In this document: positions 1-12,100 of the stretch, one piece after another
Layout: the number at the start of each line of letters is the position of its first letter
Position numbering within the stretch: the stretch's first letter is position 1
Assembly: GCF_031877795.1 (NCBI RefSeq)
Contig: NC_133957.1
Location: forward strand, 4,641,009-4,705,008
Direction: 5' to 3'
DNA: 64,000 nucleotides
Source of the DNA: Strix aluco
Lineage: Eukaryota > Chordata > Aves > Strigiformes > Strigidae
Program-made: the position numbers and the translations under genes
Notes under the pieces: model-generated
Database searches by the model: none
What the model saw: only the letters and a program-made list of their open reading frames with translations
What the model was told of the DNA's origin: nothing

Positions 1-28
1 GTGTCATTTGGTCCCCTGCTGCCCGCAG

Positions 29-116
29 CAGGCTTCCCGGTGCCCTGCTGGCACTTGGGACCTCCCTGCCCAACCTCCCCATGATCCCAGGGAGAGATCC
101 TGAAGACCCTGCTCAA
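29..116 (+). CDS. HYDIN: HYDIN exon a
   Basis: A pyrimidine-rich acceptor ending in CAG precedes an open segment reading RLPGALLALGTSLPNLPMIPG and on to DPEDPAQ, followed by GTGATT as donor. It ends in phase 0, matching the next exon. The acceptor could also be three bases further on, at 32. This is the weakest of the HYDIN exons. Confidence 0.55.
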
Positions 117-3100
117 GTGATTGAATTTATGGTACTTTGGGATGGAGATGTAGGTCATCACTGGGGTATTTGCTGCTCACCACCCAAGCCCTGCCAGGTT
201 ACAGAGCTTAATAGCAGCAGCCTGACTGTGCCCTGGGACTGTGCTGCCAGGGCTGATCTCTAAGAGACAGCAGCGTTATCGTGGCTCCCTTTACAAGAGA
301 GCTTTTGTCCGAGCTGCTTTGGCACTGGCTGGGGGCAGGCAAAGACTTGGAGCTCTGGAAGGTTCCTGGCTTGTCTGTCTGTCTGTCTGGCCAGGTCAGC
401 TTTTGTAACAGTGACTGGGCAGGCGAAGATACTGGAGTTCATTGCCCTTGAGATGAGGCCCAGGCTAAGAGAGCAGGAGGTGTCACAGACACTGAGGCCG
501 AGACAGAAGGATCCCATCACCCCTCTCAACACGAGCAGGGGGGAGCCTTGAGAAGGACCATTGCTAACCAGCCGCTGCCTTTCCTTCCCTCAGCTGGACC
601 CTCGGCTGCAGATGCAGATGGAGCAGATGCTGATGGAGGAACATGCCCTGGAGCAGCAGAAAGCTCTCACCTCTGGTCCCCCAGAGGCCACTGCCTTTGA
701 CCAGCACGCTCGTCGGAGGCTTCTCGAGTTAGTAGGGCCTCCTGTACCCTATCTCCAGGTGCCCCAAGGGTAACACCCAGCAGTGCACCCCTGCTCCTGA
801 GAGCTCCTTGTATCTGCAGAGCTGGGGATAGTGGGGACTTCAGAAAGGGCCTGATCCTGGTAGCTTTGACATGCTCCCTGTGAGCAGCTGAGTGTCCTCA
901 CTTCCACAGAGCCACCCTGAGCTTTGGAGGTGCTCAGCTCCCCACAGGCGCTGGGTCCTGCTCTTAGGGCTGAGGGGGTCCAGTGCAGAGCATCAAGCCC
1001 TTCCAGAGAGCACCAACACCATCCCTGCTGACCAGCTCTGAAAGAGGCAACTCAAAGCTGGCATCTTTGTTCCAGCTAACAGACCACACTGAGCAAAAAG
1101 AGTAGGGAACTGCAGAGGTTGACACACCCTTGACAAACCCTAAATCAGGTGGCTTGGATGCTGGTGGGACTGCAGGGCTTACCTCGGTAACTTCCCTCTG
1201 CTCCTTCATGAGGAGGCACGGGCACGGTAGGCTCCAGTTCAGGAAGATGCTCTCCAAAACAGATCACATATGTGCTTTCCCAAGTGTGATTGCTCTGGAA
1301 AAGGACCCTCCCGTGAATCTTGTAGGTGATGATTGCTGCATTTGTCAGTGCTGCTTTGGGGACAGATCTGGTTGCAGAGCAGTGAAGATTTCCTGTGCAG
1401 GCGAATCTTATGACAAGGTCCTGAAGCCGTTTCAGGCTGGGGCTGTACACCAGGCTTAGCAGTTTCATTGAGACCAGTGGAGGTCCACTGGACTTATCTA
1501 CAGTGGCTTTCTATAGCAGAGGAGCTATGACCAGTATTCATTTTAAACTAGTTTTATTTTAAGGTCCCACTGGTAGCTGATAAAACCTAGGTCCTGTGCT
1601 CCTCGTGACTTACCAAAGTCTTATTACCAGGTGGTCAGACCTTGGGTTTCATGGGCTTGAGCTGAGTTTTTACAGCAGTGAATCCAGAAATACTCACTCT
1701 ATTTGCATCTTCCATGCTCTTGGAAATGTAGCCAGGCTGTGGTTTAAGGACTGTCCTTACTCCTCCTTTCAGAGCTGAGCTGCCCGAGTACCTCCTGGAC
1801 TTTGGGTACGTGATTCTCGGTAACACCCCCACGCACGTCGTGAGGATCACCAACACCGGGCAGTTCCCTGTGTCCTTCCACGCTGATAGACAGGTCCTGC
1901 GTGACACAGGTAACCAGTGCTGGAGAGACTTCACGTGGGCTTGAAGGAGCTGTCTCTGACAGATTAGCTTAAGCCACTGGACATGGGGAGTTTTTTTGAG
2001 TGCTTGTGTGTATAACTTTTTCCTCCTTGGGACCCTCTGCCTGGTGCTTTAGAGCCTGAGTTCTCCTGGCCAGCAGTGCTCAGAGACCCGGCCTGCCCGT
2101 GCCTGCCCTAACACTTCCCTGCAGGGGCTGGATGGGCTGATCACCTTGGTCACCTCTCAGCATCTTCTGCTCTTGGCTACCATGAGCATCACCTGATGGG
2201 GACTCCATGGGCTTGTGTTGCAAACAGATGGACGCTTTGTGGTTTGGAAGTGCTTTGTTTAAAGTTCATAATGCCATAGCACTTCTGTTCAGCCTCTATA
2301 GAGAAGACAGCCTGTGAGGCCCTCTGTTGTATCAAAACAGGCTTTCAAAACAGGCCTTGACGTAAGGCTGCAGTACCAGCAAACGGTGACTCGCCGTGTC
2401 TGAAGGGTGATCAGGTGCCTCCTCTAAATTGTTTTTCAGGGAGCACCATGGCATGGGGGAATCTTAGTTGGAAATTCTCCTTTGGAGAGGTCTGTGCATC
2501 CTTCCCTGGGATGCCTAGTGAAGGAATGGTTGGAGCTCCTCAACTGAGATGTTTCCTTTTTACCACGTGGGTCTTGGATTCTGGCTGTGAAAGCCCTTTC
2601 TCCTTGTGTGGTGACAAGGGAGAAGGAGTAGCAGTCTTCTCCACAGGTACAAAGGGGTCCTTCGCAGAGCTGCCAGCCAGGACATATGGCCCCAACGTGC
2701 TTGTGACATGTTCATGTCGATTGTGTATCTCAGCTGCTTTATTTTCATCCGTTCAAGGTTTCAGTGTGGATCTGGACCACGTGAAGCACCTGCTCTGCTG
2801 CGAGACCAAGGTGTTTGAAGTGCACTTTGACCCACAGAGCGCCAGCCTGCCACTGGGAGAGGTGGACGTGCTCCTGCCCATCAAGGTACCTATGGCGTGC
2901 TTCCTCACCCTGCTGTGCCCGTGCACCTCTCGGGGCAGGTGGAGAGTCGGTGACAGCAGCAGATGTCACCGGGGCTCTCAGCTGGATGATCTGTCCTTCC
3001 CTAGGTAGCAGAAGGCCCCACGTTCCACGTCCGCCTCCATGCCAGCGTGGCCATGCCATCCCTCTGCGTCTCCAGGGACAGACTGGAGTTCTCCACTCTC

Positions 3101-6100
3101 CAGTGTGGGCAGTGCCAGGAAGAAACTGTCCAGCTCCACAATCAGCTCCAGGTCCCCTGTAACTGGCTCATCACTATCAATGAGCCTGTTAAGAAGGTAA
3201 AGCACAGACAATGTGTAACACGTAACTTCTCGGTTGGGTTTTCTTTGCCTCTCTTGCCCTTTCTGCCCCTGTGGCTGCGTGAGCACTTGGGCTACAGCTC
3301 ATCTGAGGAAGCTTTGGAGGGTACAGAGCAAGGCTGGCTCACGTGGACCTGTGCATTAGCTGGTGCTTCACTTCTCTGCCACCTTCCCCCGTTCCTCCTC
3401 TTCTGAGGATGGTGCCTCCCCATCTGCCTGCCCTGCCTGTTTTCCCTCCAGTTCTAGGCCAGAGGTGGCCTCGGCTGGTTTGGCTGTGGGTGCCCTCAGC
3501 ACCATGACGGTGTCTCAGAGCACTGCAGGAACCGAGGGTCTGTCCTCACAGACCAAGGAGACCTCACACAATTGGTTTTTTGTTCTCAGGTGGACAGACA
3601 TTGGCCAGCGAGGAGGCGTCAGAAGGTGCCCCAGAAGTTGAAGGCCCAGCCCTGTGTCTTCGAGGCGCTGCCCTCGGCTGGAGCCCTCGCTCCAGGACAG
3701 CGCTGCAACGTGCAAGTCAGGTTTTCACCCACAGAAGAGGTGAGATCAGCGAGTGTCACCCCCAAGAGGTCTGGCAGGGCAGTGTGGTAACGAGAGCCCA
3801 GCACAGGGAGGAGGAGACGGCGTCTGCCTCCACAGAGAGCTTTCTGCCAGCCCCGTGCCCACTGTGCCTCAGTTTCCCCTGCAGCACACTCTTCTGAGAG
3901 GGGCTTTGAAATCCCCTGGGGAGCTTGCTCAGCATCAGGGCATGGTGGGGTGGCTGCCTCTCGGCGCATGGGGGGAAATCTGCCTGTTTGCCCTCATCTC
4001 CCCCTTGCACGGGCCTGTTTGAGGCTGCAACGCCCTGGTGCAGAGCAGCTGGTGCGCTTGCAGGGGATAACCCTGGAAGGGCCAATCTAGGCAAGTCCTG
4101 CTGCTGGTACCAGCAGACAAAACAGCCACCACGCACCTTCCTGGGCACGGCAGGACAGTCGCCTGGAGTGGTGTGCTGCCAGCAGTCCCTGTGGCTCTGG
4201 CCCAGCCTGCCTGCACGTTCCCAGGCAGTCTGGGAGTCAGCTGAAATGATGGGGCGTTCCCAAAGGCAGTTTGCCTGTGGCCACCGTGACTTGGAAACTG
4301 GCAGTGGGTAACAGGATGGACACAAGTGCTTCCGTGCCTGGGAACAGTCCCAGGGATGTTTTAATTGCTGTAGAGGTGTAACCATCTTGTGTCTGGCTTT
4401 GACCAGAGCTAAACACTGAGCAGAGAAGACGACCCTTATTTCTAGCCAGTGCGAGCTCATCTGCCTCATTCATCGAGCTGATGTTTGCCTGATGCAGCAG
4501 TGCCAGGACTGTGTCTGGGCAACATAACCCTGAGGACCTTTCTCATGAGCATCACACTCCCTCGTGACTAGGTGAAAACATCTGATAGTGCATTTTAGAT
4601 TCGTCTGACACCAGTTACACTTCACACCAGGATTCATCCCAGTTACTCAGAGCCAGCATGCAGATGCTGTAGCCCCTGCTGGAAGTAAATATCTGTTTTC
4701 CATTCCCCTTAGAGGTACTGGTGACACCCCTGCCTTGGGGCAAGAGTTGAATTTGAGGCCCTGTCACCTGGGACTTCATGGAGGAGTTTTCTGTGCTTCT
4801 CTCTTTTCAGAAGTCCTACAGAAGTGAGCTGAAGATTAACATTTTCCAGAGCAGCCAGCACCTCCAGCTGCAGCTCTCGGGGCGTGGGCTGGAGCCACAG
4901 CTGGAGTTCAGCCCCCCAGTGCTCGAGCTGGGACCGTTGCTGCCATACAGCTGTGAAGCAGAGGGGACGGTGGTGGTGAAGAACCCATGCGAGTTCCCCA
5001 TCGAGTTTTACTCGCTGGAGTTTGACCAGCAGTACCTTGCTGAGGAGCAGGTGAGAGGGAAGGTCTGGTCCCCATGTGCACGCTCCCGTAGCTTCACAGT
5101 GCTCCAGCATTCCCGGGTTTGTGCCAGGGAGATGGAGACAGTCCCCAGGGCAAAGTCTGGTGGCATTTCAGGGTTAGCCAGCTCTGCTGGCAGACTGTGG
5201 AGGGGCTTGGATAGTCCGTGTTGTTAGAAACACGTCCTGCATATGGCTTCTCTTCCCAACGTGCACAGATCCTGCAGACGCTTAAAGACTATGACTGCCG
5301 CAACACCTTATTGCTGCCTCCGCGTGCCCCGGGTGAGAAGCTGCCCCCTGAGGTGCTGGAATATTATCAGGACCAGAAGAGGCTGCAGGATGAGCAGACG
5401 AAGTCCAAGACTGGGGAACCAGCAGGCCAGGACAACGGTGAGGGTTTGGCATTGGCTGTCCTGAGTGTGGACACAGCGGGGAGTCCAGCCCACACGCCCC
5501 GAGCTCTCCACGGGAAGCCCAGGCTTTTAGCAGCCACCCATTCCCCAGCTGGGTGGAGGAATTCCAGCGTGAAGGTCTGTGGCTTGTAACACGCATCCCC
5601 TACCAGCCCTGAGTGCAGCCAAAGCAAGCTCATATCTGCCTGCCATGGACCGGGGAAATAATCATGTTGTCCTCTTGTGTCCCCTAACCACAAAAAATAG
5701 GATTGGATGAGTTCTTCAGCCAGCAGGACCAGGTCTAATACCACCAGCTATCTTATATTTGCTCCTTCCCAGCACCAAAAGCACAAACTCAAAATCCCCC
5801 CGAGGGCAGAGACAGCTTGGACAGACTTCTCCTTGGGAAACTTTGCACGTGGCCATGCAAAGTGGCAAATGGCAAAGAGCAGATTGCCTGGCCATGTCCA
5901 CCCTCTTCTTCCCTCCCCATGTCCTTCCTCCTCAGCAAACTTTGAAGAAGTCCAGTCTCTGTCAGATCAAGGAAGAAAGTCCTCTGCTGGGGTCATTCAC
6001 ACTGTCTCATCCCAGAACTCATTCATTTTTCCCTCCGTGTTTGATGAAAGCCAGTCCAACAAGGTGGACTCTAAATCTGAATGTGGAGGAGGAGGAAGGT

Positions 6101-9100
6101 GTTGAGAAAAGACAGGGGATGGGTAATGTTGCAGACAGGGCAGGGACAAGTGAGAGGCCAGAGAGGTTCTCCCCAGTTTTGCCAAATGAGCACCTTTTCC
6201 CCCAGGAGCTGCTGGGATCAGGATGATGCTGTTCCCTTTCCTAGGCAGGGCAGCGCGCTCTCTGTCCTGCGTGACACTGCAAGCCGAGATGGCTTTTGGT
6301 GACCTCCTAAGGGCAGAGGTGGGAGCTCTTTGCAAATGCTGTTATGGTGAATTCAGAGCCCAGCTACATCTCCTGGTATAATACTCCTAAAGCATCCAGC
6401 TTTTGGATAATCGCTTGATCCGTAAATGGAGCCTCTCCCTTGGGACGGTGTAAAATGCCTGGTTCTGCCTGTCCCCCCCTTACTCAGCAGGACCTGGGAC
6501 CAAACTCCCATGAGGACCATGTTGACAGGGCATGGGAGATTTGGCCCAGTCCTTTTAGGTGTTGCCAAATGCTTGCTCTTTCCTCTTTCTGCCACCCCAT
6601 TTCCTATACTCTGAACAGGCACCTTGACCACCATCTAGGGCAGACCCTGATCTGCACAAGCCTAAAGGAGGGGCATGGTGAGACCTCGGTGTGGTGTTGG
6701 TTTCAGCAAAGTCTTCTCTCCCAGAATCTGAGGGGATGGGGAGGATGATCAGGATCATAGGTAGGCAGGAGGCTGACTGTTCTATCTGGTTCTGCACAGC
6801 AGAGCATCAGCAGAGCATCGCCAGCAGCAAGGCGGCCGCGGGAGAACTGGCCGACAGCCCTGTCTATAGGGCCATCGCCCGCCACCTTGGCATCGATATC
6901 TCTGCAGAGGGGCGCGCGGCCCGAAACCGCAGAGGGATCGTCGTCATCATCCATGGGGCACCCCTGACAGGTAGGTGAGCCGCAGCCTGTGGCTGCAAGG
7001 AGGGGGGAAGCAGGAGAGACACATCCTGGAGGGCCGTGGTGCTTGGTTGACCAGTTGAAGCGAAGCGAGGTAAGCCGCAGCTCTGCTGGTACATGAAATG
7101 GTCCCAGGCCTTCACCAGCTGGGGCAAGGGCTGTGGCTCACCCTGTGTCCACACAGCTAGGCTATCGTTCCCCCACACAGGGTGGCCATGTCCCCGTTGC
7201 TTCGTGGGAGCACAGTGCCTAGTGCCCCTGTAGCCTCATGGGAGCAGTCCCTCGCCCACGCTGACCCCCAGACCGTGCCCAGATGTTGCCTGAGGCAGCG
7301 CCGGCCAGCACAGGCTGGCGAACGCTCTGAGTGGTGGCGGGACAGGGCTCGAAACAATGTTCTGGCCCAGGGTTGAGGTCACCACGAGGGACAAAGTGCT
7401 CAGCTGGATGTGAGGTGGAGGTGATCCTCCTGGCTCTAGAGGACAACGCTTCTAGCCATGCTCAGCTACCTCCCTCACGGTCTCCCCTAAAGGGGCACTT
7501 GATTTCCGACTGTCCTTGAAACTTTGAAATCCTGTCTGGGGACTTTCTAGAGCCTGTCCCTGAAAATGCTTCACGTGTAAGTGTCACCAAGCAGTCTTCC
7601 TCTCTCTCAAGGAAAGACAGCGGCAGCGGTTGCTCTGTCCAAATATTACGGCGCTGCCTGCTTGTCCATCGACACCGTGGTGAGAGAAGCCATCTCGGAC
7701 AGGAGCAGCTCGGCAGGGCTGCGTGCCCAGGAGCTGTGCATCAGGGCTGCCATCGAGCAGAGCTGCAAGGAGGCAGAGGGTGCTGGTAAGGAGAAACGCT
7801 GGACCCAGAGCAGCGCTTCAGAAACCCACCATGACCATCCACTTCTGCTTGCTCCAGAGAGGAACTCTGACAGCCCTTGGGTCTCCTAGGGAACGTGGGT
7901 GCAGCATGTAGCAAAGCCATTTCATAAAGCATCTCATGTTATTAAAAAAAATAATCTCTGTTTTAAGGGCTCAGACAGGGGCACTTCTACTGCCTCTGGG
8001 CTTCTCAGCACATACTCCTTTTCCTAGGAGTGGTGAAGCACACCTGTATTTTTCTCAGGGTTTTTTTATATTTCCTTAAAGCTGAATCCAGCTGGCTCCT
8101 CGTGGCCATCAGGCAGAACTGCTGCCCACTTTAACAACCAAGAAGCCCTCTGAAGCTGCTCATTAAGCACTAGACAACTGACTTTGAGTGTGGCTTCAGA
8201 AACATGAGAGGAAGGGAAGAACAACCTCCCAGAGTTTCAGATGAGACATGCTGCAGATGAGCTCTTTTCTCCAGAGGTTCTCCTATACACACTGTCAGGT
8301 CACGCAGCTCGTGCATGTGGTGCTGTTCTCCACCTGAGACCAGAGACTTTTAGAAAACCTGGTTGGGCAGTTGGTGCCCCGTGCTCTGCAGGGTGAGGCC
8401 AGACCCTGGTTCTGGTGGGGGAAGTTTTGCATTGCTCAGCTTTGAACCTGGTTGGGTTGGGAGCTGGTGGAAGGAAGAAGGGTCTGGGCCCTGGGTGGGG
8501 TTATCCCATGAGGAGGATTTAGCTCCAGTGGAGATGGGGGATGCAGCTGGGGCAGGGCTGCATGTTACCGTCTCCATGTGAGAATGCAGGATGGGTGCAA
8601 GGTACAGAAATGATGCTCCTGGAGGGTGGAGCCTTGGCTTGATCCATAGGGGAGCTACTGTGCAGTGTCACCTGCGTGCACATTTGTGAGGAGGGACGCA
8701 GAGCTGTGCCTTAAAAACTCTCTGGCTTTAAAATCCAGTATCAGGTGGTGTGCTTTACCATGCTAATAAGAGAAGCAGGGCAGGAGCTGCTTCTGGAGAT
8801 GGGTGCTGCTAGTGCCCAGCAGGCTGGGGAACAATGGCTGTGTCCCTGCCAGAGCGCAGGGCTGTGCCCGTTGGGGTGGAAGGTGCCTGCTTGCTCCCCA
8901 CTGAGCGTCTGTCCCCTCCACAGGTCACAACGCAGATGCGTCCCTCAGCCTGCAGTTCGGCACCAAGGCCAAGCGCAGCCTAGACATGAGCCGGTCCAGC
9001 TCTGTGGACAAACTCAGCCGGCGGTCCGTCAGGTCCCGAGGCCAGGTGAGCGCTGTGGCGGGCAAGAAGAAGACAGATGGCCCCACCCCGCAATCCCAGA

Positions 9101-12100
9101 AACAGCATCTGATGGATCTGACAGGCTCCCAGGTGAAGCACGATGTGCACTGGTTAATGCCTGGGACCTTTCTGTTGCCTCTGAGAAGTGAAGGGGCCGC
9201 TTCCAGTGGAGGCTCTGCGTCACCCAGAGCCTGGTGCGGGGGTCTGTAGTGCAGAGAGCCAGCTGGGCAGGCTGGGCATGGCTCAGGGTGGGAATGAAAC
9301 CCTGTGCTCTGGCAGAGAAACTCTGCGGCATCTTAACAGATTGTTGGCAAAGTGCAGTCCTGGCTAACGTGGCTGCAGCGGTGGGCAAAGCTGCGGGATG
9401 CTGCGCTGGGGGCTTGCAAGCTTGGGTCTCTGCTGGCCACAGATGCACCCTCCAGCGTGGTCCCTTGGAGCTGCTGGCCTGCAGTTTTGTTCTAGTCTCC
9501 TGCTAGTGAGAAACCCCAGCTCCAAGCCCAGCAGTTGGAATTGTTTTGGGGGTTTCCAAAGTGGTTGATTTTTCTTGTGGTGTTCAACATTGCAGGGCTC
9601 ATCAAGTTCTCACCTCTCTCCCCTTCCCTGCGTTCCTGCGCAGCGAGAGCTGAGCATCAGTGGCAGCACATCAGGAGAGCTGGGCTTTAGGAGCTGCGTG
9701 CTGCCCGAGGAGCTGCTGGTGGCCATCCTCTCTGAAAGGCTGCAGGTACGTGGGGTGGGGGCAAATGGTACATTCTTGCTACAGAGAGACAGGCAGCGAG
9801 GTACAATTCCGAGAGGAGGAGGGCTGTGCCTGCTCTTGGAGGAGTCCTGGGCTGCGTGCAGGGATCCGTGGGTGAAGCTGCAGATGCCATAAGTTGGCAG
9901 AGCGTGGGGAAAGATCAGAGCTTGTCTGAGCTGCTGCACTTGGAACTGTGATGGCTGGTGATCTCTGACATCAGGCTTTAGTGACTAGCTGAGAGCCCAA
10001 TGCGTGTGACAGCTGACTTTCTCTTCCTTTTTGACTTTATCTGCAGCTGAGTGACTGCTACCAGGGAGTGGTGTTTGATGGCCTGGAGACCCCCTTTGCA
10101 CACAACACGGCGTCTGCTCTCCTCTGCCTGCTCAAAGCTGTCAGAAATCGGCCTCACATCTATTTTGTGAACCTGTTCCAGGATTATGCTTCTTTGAAAG
10201 CCAGGGAGATGGCCGCAAAAGAGCAGGAAGGTGAGACTCTTCGTCTTCGTAACTCTGAAATCTTCTCTCTCAAGCCCTCAGCCTTACCCGTGTGTATCTG
10301 GGTTACCAGCAGAACTTGTAAGAGATGTTTTTATTAATCCTTCCACCTTCTGCCTCGGTGTAGCCAGCACTCAGCTCACAGTTGCTTAAAATACAGCAAT
10401 GCTGAGGCTGACCTCAGTCTCTAACATTAAAGACTGGGCACAAGTGCAAGCTGTTGTGGCTCAATAACTAATCACTGGCCAGCTGTCCACAGTGCTGGTG
10501 CATGTGAGCCAGGCAAGGCATGGGAACTCACTGACCAGCCATAGTTTGGGGCTTATCTGAATTCTGAAGCAGGGATGTGAGCTCGCCAGTATCTCCTGGC
10601 AGGATGATAGGCTGGGTCAGGACACAGTTGTGAATCCTGGCAGCTCACCCAGAGCAGCAAGCTCTGCTTGCAGGCACTGATGGTTTCTTCTCTGGTCTGT
10701 GCTGAAGGACGGGAGCGGGAAGAAGCTGCTAGGAGGGAGAAAGCACGTCTCTGGGAGATGGAAGAGGACGAGTATGATGCCCTCACCGAGGAGGAGAAAA
10801 TTCACTTTGATAACAGTATACTGCAAGTCCAGCGTGAGAGGAAGAAAAGGTCTGTAAGCCTTCTATGGGTGCCTCCCCAGGATAGTGTCTCCAAAGGGTT
10901 TCCCTGCTCCATAGACCTTGGTTGTGCTCAGAGGGGTTACCAAGGCCAAAAGCATTAATTACCAGCAGCACAAGGATTGCCAGTTCCACCTCCCTGGTTC
11001 CCAGCAGAGGAGGGACCTTCCTCCGGTGAGATGAGAACATCTTCTCTCCGTTTTAGTGGTGAGCCCTTCGGCTTCGACACTGGCTGCAGGGAGCTGGGCT
11101 CTGTGCTTCCCTTGCCACTGTGCTTACCAGTGTCTCTAAGTTAATTATGTTCATTCTCATCTTCATCGCCCTTCTTCACCAAACCAGAGGGGTTGTGGTG
11201 TGGGTTGGTGTGAGGCGCAGCTGTGCTGGCTTGGTTTGGATCCCAGTCCTGCCGTAGGTGAGGCCCTTGCACTGCTGAGCTCCCAGGGTTTTCCTTACTG
11301 AGTGACACCAGCCCCAAAAGCTGGTGTCTCTTAGGCTCACCTTCAGCTGCAGCAGCAGGTGAGCCTGGAGAAACTCTGATCCAGCAAAGCAGCCCTGTTC
11401 AAGAGCATACACAGGATAAGCTTAAGCCTCTATTAACCCCTGCCTGAAACTTGGGGAGGGACTTGCTTAAAGCGAGCCTGTGTTTCAGCACTTCTTTCAG
11501 CCCCAGCTGAAGTTTGTTTCCCTGGGAGGAGATCACTAGGGCTGCTTCAAACTGTGATTTCCAGGACAGGCAGCCCAAGTTTCCCATGGTCCCAGCTGGG
11601 TTCCAGCAGGAAACCTGGTTGGTTGGAGCCTGTTTTGCAGGAGGGCAGTTACTGCAGCCTTTGCTTTCTGATTGGTATGGCTAGTCTCACTAAGGAGCAG
11701 GCTGTGCCCAGGGAGAAGGGCTGGATAAGCCAAGTATTGGTGCAGGGATAAGCAGGTGTTAGTGATTTGTGAGCTGGATATTGAGAACTTCAGGCTCCAG
11801 TGTGGAGCAATGGTGGATCAGTCTTTGGCAGCATGCTGGAGGTGTCCAGGTGGACCTTATTGGAGAAGTAGTGCAATTTAGACCTTGTGACAGCAAAGCC
11901 TAGATTTGGCAGGCCCGGGAGGTCCCCTCCCACTTCCCTCACTTTGGATGTCCCAGCCTCCCCAGGTTGAGGGAAGTCCACAGAGCTGGTCTAACAGTTG
12001 TGCCTGGCCTTAGGGTCAGTGAATGAAGTGCGGGACCAGCTGGGATTGCAGCGAGCCCAGATTTCTGGTGGTGACTCTCGGGGATGTTTTCTGTTTGTCT

